NCBI GenBank assembly: GCA_030844895.1
Contig: CM061227.1
Location: 112,513,603-112,577,602 of the forward strand
Reading direction: 5' to 3'
DNA: 64,000 nucleotides
From: Ambrosia x helenae
Taxonomy: Eukaryota > Streptophyta > Magnoliopsida > Asterales > Asteraceae
Made by a program: the position numbers and the translations under genes. The notes below the pieces were generated by a model that was not told the DNA's origin, searched no databases, and saw nothing but the letters and a program-made list of their open reading frames with translations. Positions 46,441-58,154 of this stretch are shown piece after piece. Each line of letters begins with the position of its first letter. Position 1 is the stretch's first letter.

Positions 46441-46836
46441 TTCAACCGGCCATTAATTATGATAGCATATCGAAACATTTTTTTTTAAATAAATTAAGTT
46501 GAACAAACCTCAAAATAAACCGAGTTTATATTAGTACCATCATTTCATGTGTTTTCTAATGCAAATCCAGAAAATGCTAGCTAGAAAAGTACAAATCAAA
46601 GTACAATAAAAACAAACAAGTTAAAAGTTAAGGGTGAATCACAAAAGATTTTATATATGTACATGATTCATGCTGATCTATATAGTTGTCTACGTACATT
46701 ATACTTTAGGCCAAATTACAATGAAAAACATTTTATATAAACGAGTCAGAGGCTGATTTTTATATAAAAAAAAATTATTGTTACAGTAAAATTATGACAT
46801 CAATCTCTCTTAATTACGTACAAACAATATCTTTTT

Positions 46837-47088
46837 TTTTTTTTTAAATTAATAATAATAATAATTCATTCCAGGACAAAGAAAATTACATTAAGATAGC
46901 GGGCAGGCGGGCAACAAGCTGCGCCGCCACCCCTTTCTGGATAGCAAATCCTAATCTACTAAAAACATAACCATGTCCACCCGGAGCCGAGACACTACTG
47001 TGAATAACCCGCTGGACCCTGGTCAGGAAACGGGTAGCCTCCGGTGCCAATGAGCCAAAGGTATCAAAAGCCAAAGGTACAAAAACAA
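46837..47088 (-). pseudogene. 5'-truncated copy of the endonuclease-type non-LTR element
   Basis: Minus strand. The frame reads VFVPLAFDTFGSLAPEATRF, then VQRVIHSSVSAPGGHGY and GVAAQLVARLPAILM, stopping at 46886, and matches the C-terminus of the copy ending at 23262 closely. The 3' UTR ends in an ATT repeat and an A-tail. ACAATATCT-type sequence is duplicated on both sides (46824-46832; about 47085-47093). This marks a target-primed, 5'-truncated insertion. Confidence 0.8.
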
Positions 47089-47093
47089 TATCT

Positions 47094-48140
47094 AAAAAAT
47101 AAAATATATATAAGAACTAATTCACTATATCTACTACTTAACATGCCGATACAAAGAATATACCGCACTAAGAACTAGAAACGACATTTTTATCCATAAC
47201 ATTAAACATTTTATAATCCAAGAACATTATAAAAACATTCTTGACAGCAAATTAAACTAGCAATCATGTGACAATAATGTAACCATGATACATGCTATAT
47301 AGAGAGAAAGAAACGCAACAACCTTATCAACATCCTTCCGTTCTTCCCATACATATAATATTATAATAACACAGTTGGAACCCAAGGTTAACAAGCAAAA
47401 CATAAAGAACTTTATAGGGTTCATCATGAAGAAATAAAAAACAAACAAACAAACACACACACACAAATAAAAACCCTAGAACTTAAACCTATAAAACATG
47501 AATGAAATGAAGCTTAAAGCTTAAAACTTAAAGCTTTATCTAGCAAACATGAATCGGACCGAGCGGCTTAATTCCTCCATAAACATATGATTGTGTCAGC
47601 TTTTAAAGATGGTACTGTGGAGTCAGAAAACCAGTTAGGGTTTCCTGGTTCTTGTACGACATCTTTAAGAGAGTTTGAGCTTCATGTTTGATGGTTGTTT
47701 GTTTTTTGTGTGTGTTTTTATTTGGGTTAGTAGTGGTGATCCTAAGGAAAGTTGGATCAAAGGGGTAATGATTAGAATGGAGGAGAATATTGATTGTATG
47801 TGTGATGGATGAAGATAGAGGAGAGAGGTGAAGGAGGAAGTCATGATGATGGTTGTTTGGAATCATGACTAAAAGATCTAATGTCGTGTGCTCATCCTCT
47901 CCCTCTACATTTATATATATATAATTGTATATGTAGATATAAATATCAACTTTTGTGACAGAAAATAGTCGTAAGGGTATCTTCGCGTGATACAATGTGA
48001 ATTCTGTATATTACCTTACTAGACAAAAAGTGCAAGTACACATTATTAATAGATGCAACAAAATTCATAAAATGCTAAAGTGTTACTTAAAAACAACCGT
48101 AGAATTCACCTTGCTCAAAAAGGCGTTCAACGTATCTATT
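47094..48140. other. Intergenic; possible short minus-strand gene unrecognised
   Basis: On the minus strand 47603-47863 is open from an ATG (MIPNNHHHDFLLHLSPL ... LTGFLTPQYHL), preceded by A+T-rich, TATA-like sequence near 47910-47940. I recognise no family or signal peptide, so it may be chance. Confidence 0.2.
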
Positions 48141-48800
48141 TCTATACTATATTATAAAGGAGGAGTCATGAGTAAATATGTTTAAATTGTTAAAGTTAAG
48201 ATGTCATTTGAAAAGACATATGCTTTAAACCTATAATGTCACATAAATCTTTCCCATATTACCCCTTGATGCATTGTTACTTGTATAGAAAAAGTCTTAT
48301 GCTTAAAACCTAAATGTCATGTATTTTTTTCCTTTCTACCCTTCATGCAAAACGTACTTCTACATATTCTTTTATCATAACCTTCAATTACCATTAATCT
48401 ATATCTATAATATCCTTATGTCTATGTTTGTACCACAAAAAACTACACAATTTCACATCCGCGATGATATCCACCACAGTTTCACGTTTATTTAGAGAGA
48501 TAGTTTTCGGTTGTAGTATAGATGGACACACATCATGTTTTAAGAAAAATATTTTTAAAGTGGAATTACTATATATGGTGTACGGAAAAAATATTACATT
48601 CTTTCACATAAACAATACATTTACTTATATACTTTATTGGTTTTAAAAATATATGTTTTCTTATATATTTAAATTATTCCTATTATTTGTATTTATTGAA
48701 ATTTTCTATGACATTATTTGGTTTTAATTACATACTATCTATAATCTATCTATACTACATTATAAAGGAGACACGGACAAATATGTCCAAATTGTTCAAA
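48141..48800 (+). mobile_element. Two Helitron-like 5' termini
   Basis: TCTATACTATATTATAAAGG at 48141 and TCTATACTACATTATAAAGG at about 48749 match plant Helitron 5' ends (TC start, A+T-rich). Bases after each are related (AAATATGT(T/C)(T/C)AAATTGTT). The second follows an A as expected. No 3' hairpin plus CTAG was found downstream, so lengths are unknown. Confidence 0.5.
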
Positions 48801-49086
48801 GTTAAGATGACATATCAAGGGCTTCATTGCAATTTTCTAAATTTTACCACTTTTGTTCACTAAATGCCCCTAAAAGATAATTAACTTTTATATGAAAATG
48901 GAATTCATCCAAACTAAATAAACACACGAGATAATCTAAAATAATATGTAAATAATCATACTTATTCACATACAAAGTTAAAAAAATAAAAAAATAAAAA
49001 AGCCCGGAATTACAATCATTGTTCAAATCCACTTGAGTATTAATAGGCTCCGTCTATTTCAACCCCCCCTTCTATTTTCACCCCCT

Positions 49087-49210
49087 GAAAGCGCCTCGCT
49101 TAGGCCTAAGCGAGACGCTTTCTTTACTTTTTAACTACCTCGGTACGAGGTCAGAAAAAGCTGATTTTTGACTCGAAGCGCCTCGCTTAGGCCTAAGCGA
49201 GGCACTTCGG
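49087..49210. repeat. Left palindrome pair
   Basis: Palindromes at 49087-49122 and 49174-49210 share the core GCGCCTCGCTTAGGCCTAAG. CCTCGGTACGAGGTCAG lies between them. Confidence 0.9.
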
Positions 49211-49246
49211 ATCAATTTTTTTTTTTATTTTTTTTTTTGGTCTTTT

Positions 49247-49280
<34 letters not shown>

Positions 49281-49410
49281 AGTTAGACGTTGTTCAAAAG
49301 AACATTTTTTATGTCAATGGGAGGGTAAACAAAATCGTCAATCCGACTGTTGATTTCTTTCTGCAACAAGGAACAAAATATCAGCTTTTTCCTGCCACCT
49401 TTCAATCTCA

Positions 49411-50450
49411 CTGTCCAACAACTGAATTTTACTTGCTTGCATGAAAAGCTTATTTTAATTGTTCGTTTGACAAACGTCTGGCTAACCTGTCCAGTTATCA
49501 ATCTCACTGTCCAACAACTGAATTTTACTTGCTTGCATGAAAAGTTTATTTTAACGATGATCCATGGTCAACGATAGCGGTCAACGATGAAGACAACCTG
49601 AAAGTGGATACCATGTATCAGAGAGATTTAAGCTAATCAAACTCATATCTCAAGTCGGTGCAAGTTATGTTGTAGCATCTTTGATCAACTTCTTGTAATT
49701 ACTTTCAAGTTTCTTTATAATCATTGAAGACAACTTTTCAGTTGTTATCCGAGAGATAGCGGTCAACGATGAAGACAACCTGAAAACAACCGGATGGTTG
49801 GTAGCTATAGGTAAGAACATTGTGGATGAGGATTGTTTATCTTCCCATTGATTTCAAGTATGTTGCCTTCATCGTTGACACACAAGACGAATGTTGCAAC
49901 ATGAGTTCGACCAAGATGACACACGAAGCTTTAGACTCCAACCGGATCCAAGTATTACTGTAATGATCAGGAACATTCCAAATAACTGTTCAATTTCAGC
50001 TTTTGTTTAACTATTTTAGAAACTTCCATAGAGAAGTTATCAATCTCACTTCTCACTGTCCATGTTTACCTTCAATGTCCAACGGTAATGAGTAACCTAG
50101 TAACCTCTACAATGATGTGATTTGTTTTAGATAAGGAGGTATATGTACAATGAACTTTTCATGCAAGCAAGTAAAATTCAGTTGTTTTACTAATTTCATA
50201 GTCTTGGTACTTTTAACAATCGGATCGGTGCTAACGATGAGTTTGATGAATCATTATACATGGTCTAATCAGGTATATGTACAATGATGTGATTTGTTTT
50301 AGATAAGGAGGTATATGTACAATGAACTTTTTACGCTAAATAAAACCGATTAATGTTCTTTATATATGAATAGTAACCCTCTGGCAATCATCGTTGGTAT
50401 TAATGGCAAGATATGTGGCTTTAGTCCTTTACGCAGGTTTGCCAGAAGGT
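49411..50450. repeat. Mosaic of repeated short modules, left block
   Basis: Modules recur here and at 52.4-56.0 kb: AACAACTGAATTTTACTTGC (direct at 49417 and 49513, inverted at 50163), GGTCAACGATGAAGACAACC, TTTAAGCTAATCAAACTCAT, and AAGAACATTGTGGATGAGG. No long reading frame results. Confidence 0.8.
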
Positions 50451-51424
50451 CACTATTTGTAACACCCCAACCGATGGCGGAAACATCGAGGTGTCACGTA
50501 AGAATGAGTACACAGTAGCACATGGTAATCAAGTTTTAATTGAAATTATTTTAAAGTGCAAATTTCCAAAATTGAAATACATAATAAGTTTTAAATGGAA
50601 ATCTAATACATCAAAATAACCAAATAGCATAAACTTCAATTTGTCTTCTCATGCTAACACTCTAATCTTCACGCATCATTATTTCCTGTTGAGTTGTAAA
50701 AATGGGGGGTTCAACTAGAAGTTGATGAGAATACATAAGCCATGTCAAGCAAATAAGTTTAAGTATAAAAGTTTAGCAATTCATATGTCTATCGTAAGTT
50801 TAAGTCTACATGAATAAACATAAATTGTTGAATCGACATAATCAAACCTCCGACTAGTTTAGGTCCATCCCGTCATCCACGGTTCACCTTAATAATATGT
50901 TGGAACGATAACAATCACCCACGCTACCTATGTAGGAGGTACACGTATCCGGGTGGGATTGTCAATCCAATAGATCTATTATTGAGTATCGCCGGCTTGG
51001 CCATAGCTAATGATTATGTAATGTTGAAACTCGTTGAAACTCGTTGAAACTGTTGTTGTTGTCTAATTCATGAGGCATTAAAGTTTACAACTAGACATGC
51101 ATGTAGAATTGCTTAAGTATAATGTTGCAAGTATGAAGAATTGCATAAACATGGTTACGTAAACTCACCTTAGCAAAGTATTAAATCTCGAGAAAAAAAT
51201 ATGTGTAGCCCCAAAGTTGCCAATTACAAGAGCTTATAATCAAAGCTTCAATTGTAGAAGTAATAGACTATAGAAGAAAAGTATGAGGGAAAGTTTAATC
51301 GGATTGAAACAATTGATTTAGAGGTGGCAAGTGTAATGGTTCATAGGTGGGTTTTTATACTAGTTTTGGAGTCAATTAGCCATTAAAATTGGTCAACACC
51401 ATAAAGTAAGGTTTTATGATGAAT

Positions 51425-51510
51425 TGACTATTTGACTAAGACTTTGACTGTTTGACTAAGACTTTGACTGTTTGACTAAGACTTTGACTGTTTGACTAAG
51501 ACTTTGACTA
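51425..51510. repeat. Tandem repeat, 22-bp unit
   Basis: Four copies of TTTGACTAAGACTTTGACTG in the LTR remnant. Confidence 0.9.
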
Positions 51511-51562
51511 ATCAATTTAAGGAATGTGTTAAGTTTATTTTCTTCTGAAATACTACACAAGA

Positions 51563-51640
51563 TGATAGTTGGCTCAGTTGGTTGTCACTGTGTGTTGGTT
51601 GGCTGTGGACGCGGGTTCGAGTCCCGGTCCACACAAATCT
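51563..51640 (+). repeat. tRNA-like (SINE-type) segment in the LTR remnant
   Basis: GTTGGCTCAGTTGG and GCGGGTTCGAGTCCCGG match pol III boxes A and B. The acceptor stem does not pair, so this is not an intact tRNA gene. Confidence 0.5.
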
Positions 51641-51850
51641 TTTTTTTGGCAATTATTTCCCTAAAACTATATTATTCTAAATTCATAATATGATTATATA
51701 AGCCCGAAAGTGACTCGAAATATTTTTAAAACGTACAAAAGTGTCGAGATACAAATAATTATTAGTTTAAGGTATTTAAAACATATATTGTTTAAAACAA
51801 TACATTCATTTTATCAAAAAAAAAAATTAGGGGAAATTCGCGATGTTACA

Positions 51851-52370
51851 GTCTCCCCTACTTTTGGAAACTTCGTCCCGAAGTTATTAAAAACACAGGT
51901 TTGAGGTTGATTAGGTAGAAATTAAGGCAGCTGTGGTTTGGGTTAAGGCACGACATGAATTTATAGGTAATAGAATAATTTGTTTCGAATAATTTGGATA
52001 AGAGGTTTGTTATCTGTGAGTTTTAAGGGTAGGAATAGGTGTGTCTTGGAATCGCAAGGAGAATAAGAATCTTAAGTTTTAGAAATCCTAAAAGAAATGC
52101 ATGAGTTGATGGACTATAGAAAGGCTAAATGAACTACCAGGTAACTAGAGTTTATAATTAGTTTCTCTACCGAAAACCTTGATAGAATATCACACCACCT
52201 TAACGTACCTGTAAATTCATGATTACGTTCCGGACCGCAATCACCAATTTACCTTACATTAGGGTTTTGTGTCCTTCTATGACTCTAAACACACATGTAA
52301 GTAATGCAAAATAACCTTGTGATTGAATCGTATACAATGTATCCAAAAATAAGTCCAACTGTTGAACAGG
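51851..52370 (-). other. Internal remnant of the chromovirus-related element
   Basis: Sequence beyond the polypurine tract resembles the 3' internal region after 7702 only at its start (TCTCCCCTACTTT...CGTC). No gag or pol frame remains before the mosaic modules resume near 52370. Confidence 0.5.
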
Positions 52371-52740
52371 AAAAAGACTTCTACCAGTCAGAGAGATTCA
52401 AGCTAATCAAACTCATGCAACCTTTGTTTGATTATACTCGTGTACACCTTTATCAGGTTCTTTTGGCCCCAGGTACAGAAAGGTTATAAATGTTCATATC
52501 GTTTCAGGTTGCCTTCATCGTTGACCGATATCTCTCCGATAACAACTGAATTTTACTTGCTTGCCAGAAAAGTTGTACGGGTATAGAGCAATTATACGCA
52601 GGTTTTCCAGAGGGTCATTATTCATACATAAAGAACATTAATCGGTTTCATCTTTGTTTCTTAAGTTCAACTTTCCATGATCTACCTTTACATTATTATT
52701 ATTATTATTTACATTATTATCGTATTTGCAACTTAGTTCC

Positions 52741-53379
52741 TCATTTCTCAAAAAGTAATTAAAAACACTTAAAAATGAATTAAAAACAATTGTTGCGAGT
52801 TAGGTTTAGTCGGAGGACCACGTACAATGATTCATCAAAGTTGTACAAAGCTGGATGTTTTTACTGAAAAACCAAAACGAGCAATTAACGAAGCGAAACG
52901 GAGAGATATAATTTTCTTGGCTTGGAAACAACTTAAAAGAACCAAAAATGAATTAAAATTATATTTTGGTGATTAACAGATAATTTTAAAGAATTAAAAG
53001 AAATTCAAATTTTTTTAAAAAAAAAGGCCAAAGCGCCTCGCTTTGGCCAAAGCGAGGCACTCAAGCGCCCCGCTTTGACCAAAGCGAGGCGCTTTGGCCT
53101 TTTTTTTAAAAAAATTGAATTTCTTTTAATTCTTTAAAATTATTTGTTAATCACCAAAAAAATAATTTTAATTCATTTTTGGTTCTTTTAAGTTGTTTCC
53201 AAGCCAAGAAAATTATATCTCTCCGTTTCGCTTCGTTAATTGCTCGTTTTGGTTTTCCAGTAAAAACATCCAGCTTTGTACAACTTTGATGAATCATTGT
53301 ACGTGGTCAACTAAACCTAACTCGCAACAATTGTTTTTAATTCATTTTTAAGTGTTTTTAATTACTTTTTGAGAAATGA
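52741..53379. repeat. Fold-back repeat with palindrome pair at its centre
   Basis: Arms of about 285 bp (52741-53025 and 53100-53379) are inverted copies with few mismatches, for example TCATTTCTCAAAAAGTAATT against AATTACTTTTTGAGAAATGA. At the centre lie two palindromes (53026-53060, 53063-53099) with the same GCGCCTCGCTTTGG-type core as at the element ends. An inverted flank extension (ATTTGCAACTTAGTTCCT, 52725-52742) recurs at 53579-53596. Confidence 0.88.
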
Positions 53380-55990
53380 TAATTTTCAGATATTACAGAT
53401 CAAGGTGTTACCAAGCATGTCAAGAAATGATAATTTTCAAATATTGCAGATCAAACATTTAAAAATATATTACCAAACATTTAAAAATAACTTTTCATGC
53501 AAGCAAGTAAAATTCAGTTGTTTTACTAATTTCATAGTCTTGATACTTTTAACAATCGGATTGTTTTTCGAGAGAAAGGAACTAAGTTGCAAATACGATA
53601 ATAATCAAACTCATATCTCAAGCCGGTGCAAGTTATGTTGTAGCATCTTTTGATCATCTTCTTGTAATTACTTTCAAGTTTTTTACAATCATTGAAGACA
53701 ACTTTTCAGTTGTTATCCGAGAGATAGCGGTCAACGATGAAGACAACCTGATAGTGGATACCGAGAGATAGCGGTCAACGATGAAGACAACCTGATAGTG
53801 GATATCAGGTTCTTTTGGCCACAGGTACAGAAAGGTTATAAAGTTGTACCGGTTATAGAGAGAAATCAACAGTCGGATCGACTGTTGATTGGTATATAGA
53901 GAGCAAACCGACGATCATTCAAAATTTAAAGTTACCGCTAACCTCTGTGCCATCATCGACTACAGCAAACCGACGATCTTCCTCCACGGCACTCTTAATG
54001 GGCCTCTCTTTATTTCACGGTACGATTTGTGTTTTTGTTGCTTTATAAATAATAAGTTTTGTGTTTATCAAACCCTAACGTCTGAGCAATGATTTATTAT
54101 TATTAACTTATTTATTGTTAGTTTCATAAATCGTTTTACTAATTTTACTAATTCCCAATTCTTGATACTTTCATAAATCGTTTTACTAATTTCCGATTCT
54201 TGATAATAATAAATTATTATAATAATAAAACAAAGGAACTAAATTACAAATATAATAAAAAATTATAATAATAATAATAATAATAATGTAATATAGTCAT
54301 GGTTAATGCTCAAAAAAGTCAACCTTTGTTGACTCATAGGAGTCTTGAAGACGAAATGAATTTTACAAGTATGGAGAATAAATCTTTGACTATACGTGGT
54401 TGATGATGTCAAGTTTAAGTCGTTGATTCATTTGGAAATCGAAAACGCCTATCGTCACTCTGTATAGAGAAGAAATAAACAACCGGATGGTTGGTAGCTA
54501 TAGGTAAGAACATTGTGGATGAGGATTGTTTATCTTCCCATTGATTTCAAGTATGTTGCCTTCATCGTTGACAGATATCTGGTCTTCAGAGTTTCCAACC
54601 CCTAATACATTCATCAAAGGATATTCATGTGAGAATGATTTCGTACAAGATTCCTATGCAAGCAAGTCAAATTCAGTTGTTAGACCAACTTGAGATATGA
54701 GTTTGATTAGCTTGAATCTCTGTAACGGAACACTCTCCGATCCACTAACGTCGTGACATCTCTCCGTCAACGGCATTTAGTTCTCTCCGAACTTCAGCTT
54801 CCAAAATACGACGTCGTTGTAGCTCATATGTTATTATCTCTTCTCTTATTCTCTGTTTCTCTAGTTCTCGATGGATTATTGCTCTCATATCGACTCTCAC
54901 AATTATTCACAATTTTATACATACAACACACCTTCATCGTTGACCGTACTGTTCTTCTTGATCTTGATCTTCACACTCGCTACGGTTGCCTTCATCGTTG
55001 ACCGATATCTATCCGATAACAATCCTTGTTTGATTATACTCTTTATGTATGAATAGTGACCATCTGGCAAACCTACCTCTATTTTGAATTTGTTGCTTCC
55101 ATAGAGAAGTTATCAATCTCACTGTAATGATCAGGAACATTTCAAATAACTGTATAATTTCAGCTTTTGTTTAACTATTTTAGCAACTTCTAGAGAATGT
55201 AATGTCATGGATCCTTTGAAAGTGGATACCATGGATCAGAGAGATTTAAGCTAATCAAACTCATATCTCAAGCCGGTGCAAGTTATGAAATGACACATGC
55301 AGAATGTAATGTTATGCACAATGTGTACTCACAGTGACATGTGAGAATGATTTCGTACAAGATTCCTATGCAAGCAAGTCAAATTCAGTTGTTAGACCAA
55401 CTTGAGATATGTGTTTGATTAGCTTGAATCTCTCTGATCCATGGTCAACGATAGCGGTCAACGATGAAGACAACCTGAAAGTGGATACCATGGATCAGAG
55501 AGATTTAAGCTAATCAAACTCATATCTCAAGCCGGTGCAAGTTATGTTGTAGCATCTTTGATCATCTTCTTGTAATTACTTTCAAGTTTCTTTATAATCA
55601 TTGAAGACAACTTTTCAGTTGTTATCCGAGTGATAACGGTCAACGATGAAGACAACCTGAAAACAACCGGATGGTTGGTAGCTATAGGTAAGAACATTGT
55701 GGATGAGGATTGTTTATCTTCCCATTGATTTCAAATATGTTGCCTTCATCGTTGACACACAAGACGAATGTGTAGCTATATGTAAGAACATTGTGGATGA
55801 GGATTGTTTTTCTTCCCATTGATTTCAAGTATGTTGCCTTCATCGTTGACACACAAGACGAATGTTACAACATGAGTTCGACCAAGATGACACACGAAGC
55901 TTTAGACTCCAACCGGATCCAAGTATTGCCGCATTTAATGAAATTTAACGCGCATACCGCATTCATTGACTATACGTGGTTGATGATGTC
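53380..55990. repeat. Mosaic of repeated short modules, right block
   Basis: AAGAACATTGTGGATGAGG and its following ~50 bp occur at 54507, 55689 and 55782 (also 49812). TTTAAGCTAATCAAACTCAT occurs at 55243 and 55503, with a related inverted form at 54690 and 55405. GTTGCCTTCATCGTTGAC or its inverse occurs more than ten times. A phrase open in frame (DYSKPTIFLHGTLNGPLF near 53955) hints at captured coding sequence. Confidence 0.8.
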
Positions 55991-56131
55991 AAGTTTAAGT
56001 CATTGACAATGATTAGGGTTATTACTTTGTTTTTTAACTTTTTTTAACTTTTTATAATTATTAAATTAAAAAAAAAAAAAAAAAAAAACCAACTCAAAAC
56101 ATCAAAACAACTACCAAAATAAATTACTCCC

Positions 56132-56258
56132 TCGAAGCGCCTCGCTTAGGCCTAAGCGAGGCGCTTCGAATTTAAAAATCAGCTTTTTCTGCCCCTCGTA
56201 CTGACCTCCTCGGAATGAGTTCAAAGCGCCTCGTTTAGGCCTAAGCGAGGCGCTTTGA
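56132..56258. repeat. Right palindrome pair
   Basis: Palindromes at 56132-56169 and 56221-56258 share the core GCGCCTCG(C/T)TTAGGCCTAAG, with CTCGTACTGACCTCCTCGG between them, an inverted counterpart of the left pair. Confidence 0.9.
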
Positions 56259-56309
56259 GGAGGGTGAAAATAGAAGGTGGGGGGTTTTAATATAACCACC
56301 CTATTAATA

Positions 56310-57508
56310 TAGTCTAATCAACGGTGGAACTAAATACACAACACCACTCTTCAATCAACATTATTTATTTTTTAAGTAGAAATAATATTATCAAAAAACT
56401 AAAGCAATTAACTAACAGAAATTATATAGAAACATAATATTAAAATACAAAAAAAAAAAAAAAAAAAAAGTCTAGCCTTCATCGTCGTCCATATTTCGTT
56501 GAAGTTAACAATCCAAGCATGTACGGAAAATCATTTACGATCTAAAAAAAAAACTTAGAATACACCTCTGTTTTCAATCAAATTTATATCAAAACTATAG
56601 CAGCTTTATTTAAAAATAATTGTGTTGATAGCTTTTAAAACTAATAACAAATTAACATGTGTTATGGGATAAAAACAGAAGTAATAAGATAAAAACAAAA
56701 TTTAAACAAAATGTTAGATTTGCTCCCTGGCTATAAAAAAACATTAGACAACAAAGTAAACTAAAAATATAAGTAGAAAGCTATCAAGTTACAAAAAAGT
56801 GTGGGAGAGTACCATTTTAACACAGAAAAATATTAATAAGTACGGAACAAACATAGATACAGGAAGGTAATTACAAGAAAGAACACATAAGGTGTGAAAA
56901 ATTGGAAATGACCATATATATAGTGTATATATGTAGTGTTTTTTTTTTTCCGTTTGAGATGACATGTCGGTGCTTTAGTTTACTAATTTATGAGGTGCAT
57001 GTAAATATATCCTTTCATAATACTCGTATTTCAGGGTGAATATACAATTATTTAACTACTTTCTAACTATGATAATTTTATTTAATAATTAATTTACACA
57101 TAGTGCGTTTGATAGTAGATTCATAACCATTTAAGTAAAACTGTATATCGATCATACTAATGAGAGACAAAAAAGAGTGAGAATATATGATAAAAGTTTA
57201 CATCACTGTTTTATTCAATTCAATTTAAACAAAAGGCATGAATCTTTATACGGTTGTCACACATAGATCACGTCTAAAAACCGATTATCATCGGAAGCGG
57301 TATTTTACATGTTATCATTTCTATTACTAAAAGTAACATCATCACTTAATTGATAAACACTAAATGCAATTTTACTTTAATACATCCTAAAGTAGTAACG
57401 CAAAAATTAATCAAGTGCATTCTGATTAACAAACATATGCATCAAAGTAAGTAAAAAGGCTCACATTATTATGTCGATGTCCAATTTAATAAATTTAAAA
57501 TAATTCAT
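56310..57508. other. Intergenic, nothing recognised
   Basis: A+T-rich sequence with an A-run near 56450-56469 and no credible gene or element end. Confidence 0.5.
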
Positions 57509-57535
57509 ATTATATATATATATATATATATATAT

Positions 57536-57945
57536 AGGGGAAAGTTAATTTGAGAACACCTATATTTCGTGTGAACCGTGAGAACGGTATCTAAAACAAT
57601 TCAAATTCAAAATTTCTTTTTACACTTGTCTTTATTACTAAAATACAATCTCAAAAACACAATTTACGCGTAAAAATTCAAACGTATACGAAAATAATTT
57701 GTTTTTACACATGTGTAAATTTACTGTTTATACATGTGTAAACTGTTTCATTTACACATGTGTAAAAAGTTAATTTGAAAGTGTTTTTGCAAGAAAAGAT
57801 GAATTATTTGAAAAGAAAATTTATTTATTAATGTTATATTTTAATTATAATTAGGTTTGTATTGAAAAAAAATGATGTTGATTAGTTTTCTCACTTTTTC
57901 TCACGGTTCTCGCGATATTTAGCGTTCTCAAGATAACCCTCCCCT
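57536..57945. mobile_element. MITE inserted in a (TA)n tract
   Basis: The ends AGGGGAAAGTTAATTTGAGAAC and GTTCTCAAGATAACCCTCCCCT are imperfect inverted repeats, and (TA)n flanks both sides (57509-57535, 57946-57961). Preference for (TA)n is known for Micron-like MITEs. The interior repeats TTTACACATGTGTAAA. Confidence 0.75.
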
Positions 57946-58154
57946 ATATATATATATATATGGAAAGTATAAACTGAAAACCTCATTGAGTTAAGAAACT
58001 AAGAAAACCCTTGTAAAATCATCTAAAATTTTTTATTTTTTAAAAAAAATACACAAGGTAACATACATTTATTAAAGCGTTTTGGGGCAAAAAAAATTAA
58101 AAAAAACGCTGATAGGATATTTAAAAAAAATAAAAAAAGTTTGTGCTGTTACAT

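Larger units (their letters stand above)
50458..51850 (-). repeat. Chromovirus-related 3' LTR
   Basis: It begins TGTAACACCCCAACCGATGG and ends GATGTTACA, like the LTRs at 5173 and 10266, but is shorter (1393 bp) and diverged. A minus-strand polypurine tract (CAAAAGTAGGGGAGAC) lies at its inner border. It is inserted in the mosaic region; the site resembles the uninterrupted module near 52590-52625. Confidence 0.8.
49046..56301. mobile_element. 7.26-kb TIR element with paired subterminal palindromes
   Basis: The 8-bp TATTAATA flanks it (49038-49045, 56302-56309). The ends are GGCTCCGTCTATTTCAACCC and, inverted, GGGTGGTTATATTAAAACCC; the inverted similarity continues through CTTCTATTTTCACCC. 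Just inside each end lies a pair of GC-rich palindromes. The interior has no transposase that I recognise; it holds an LTR remnant, a fold-back and shuffled short modules. Another end of the same family is at 16772. The superfamily is uncertain; an 8-bp duplication would allow hAT. Confidence 0.7.

Noticed and set aside
51563..51640. Possible tRNA gene
   Set aside because: Boxes A and B are present but the acceptor stem does not pair and it lies inside an LTR remnant, so it is a SINE-type relic.
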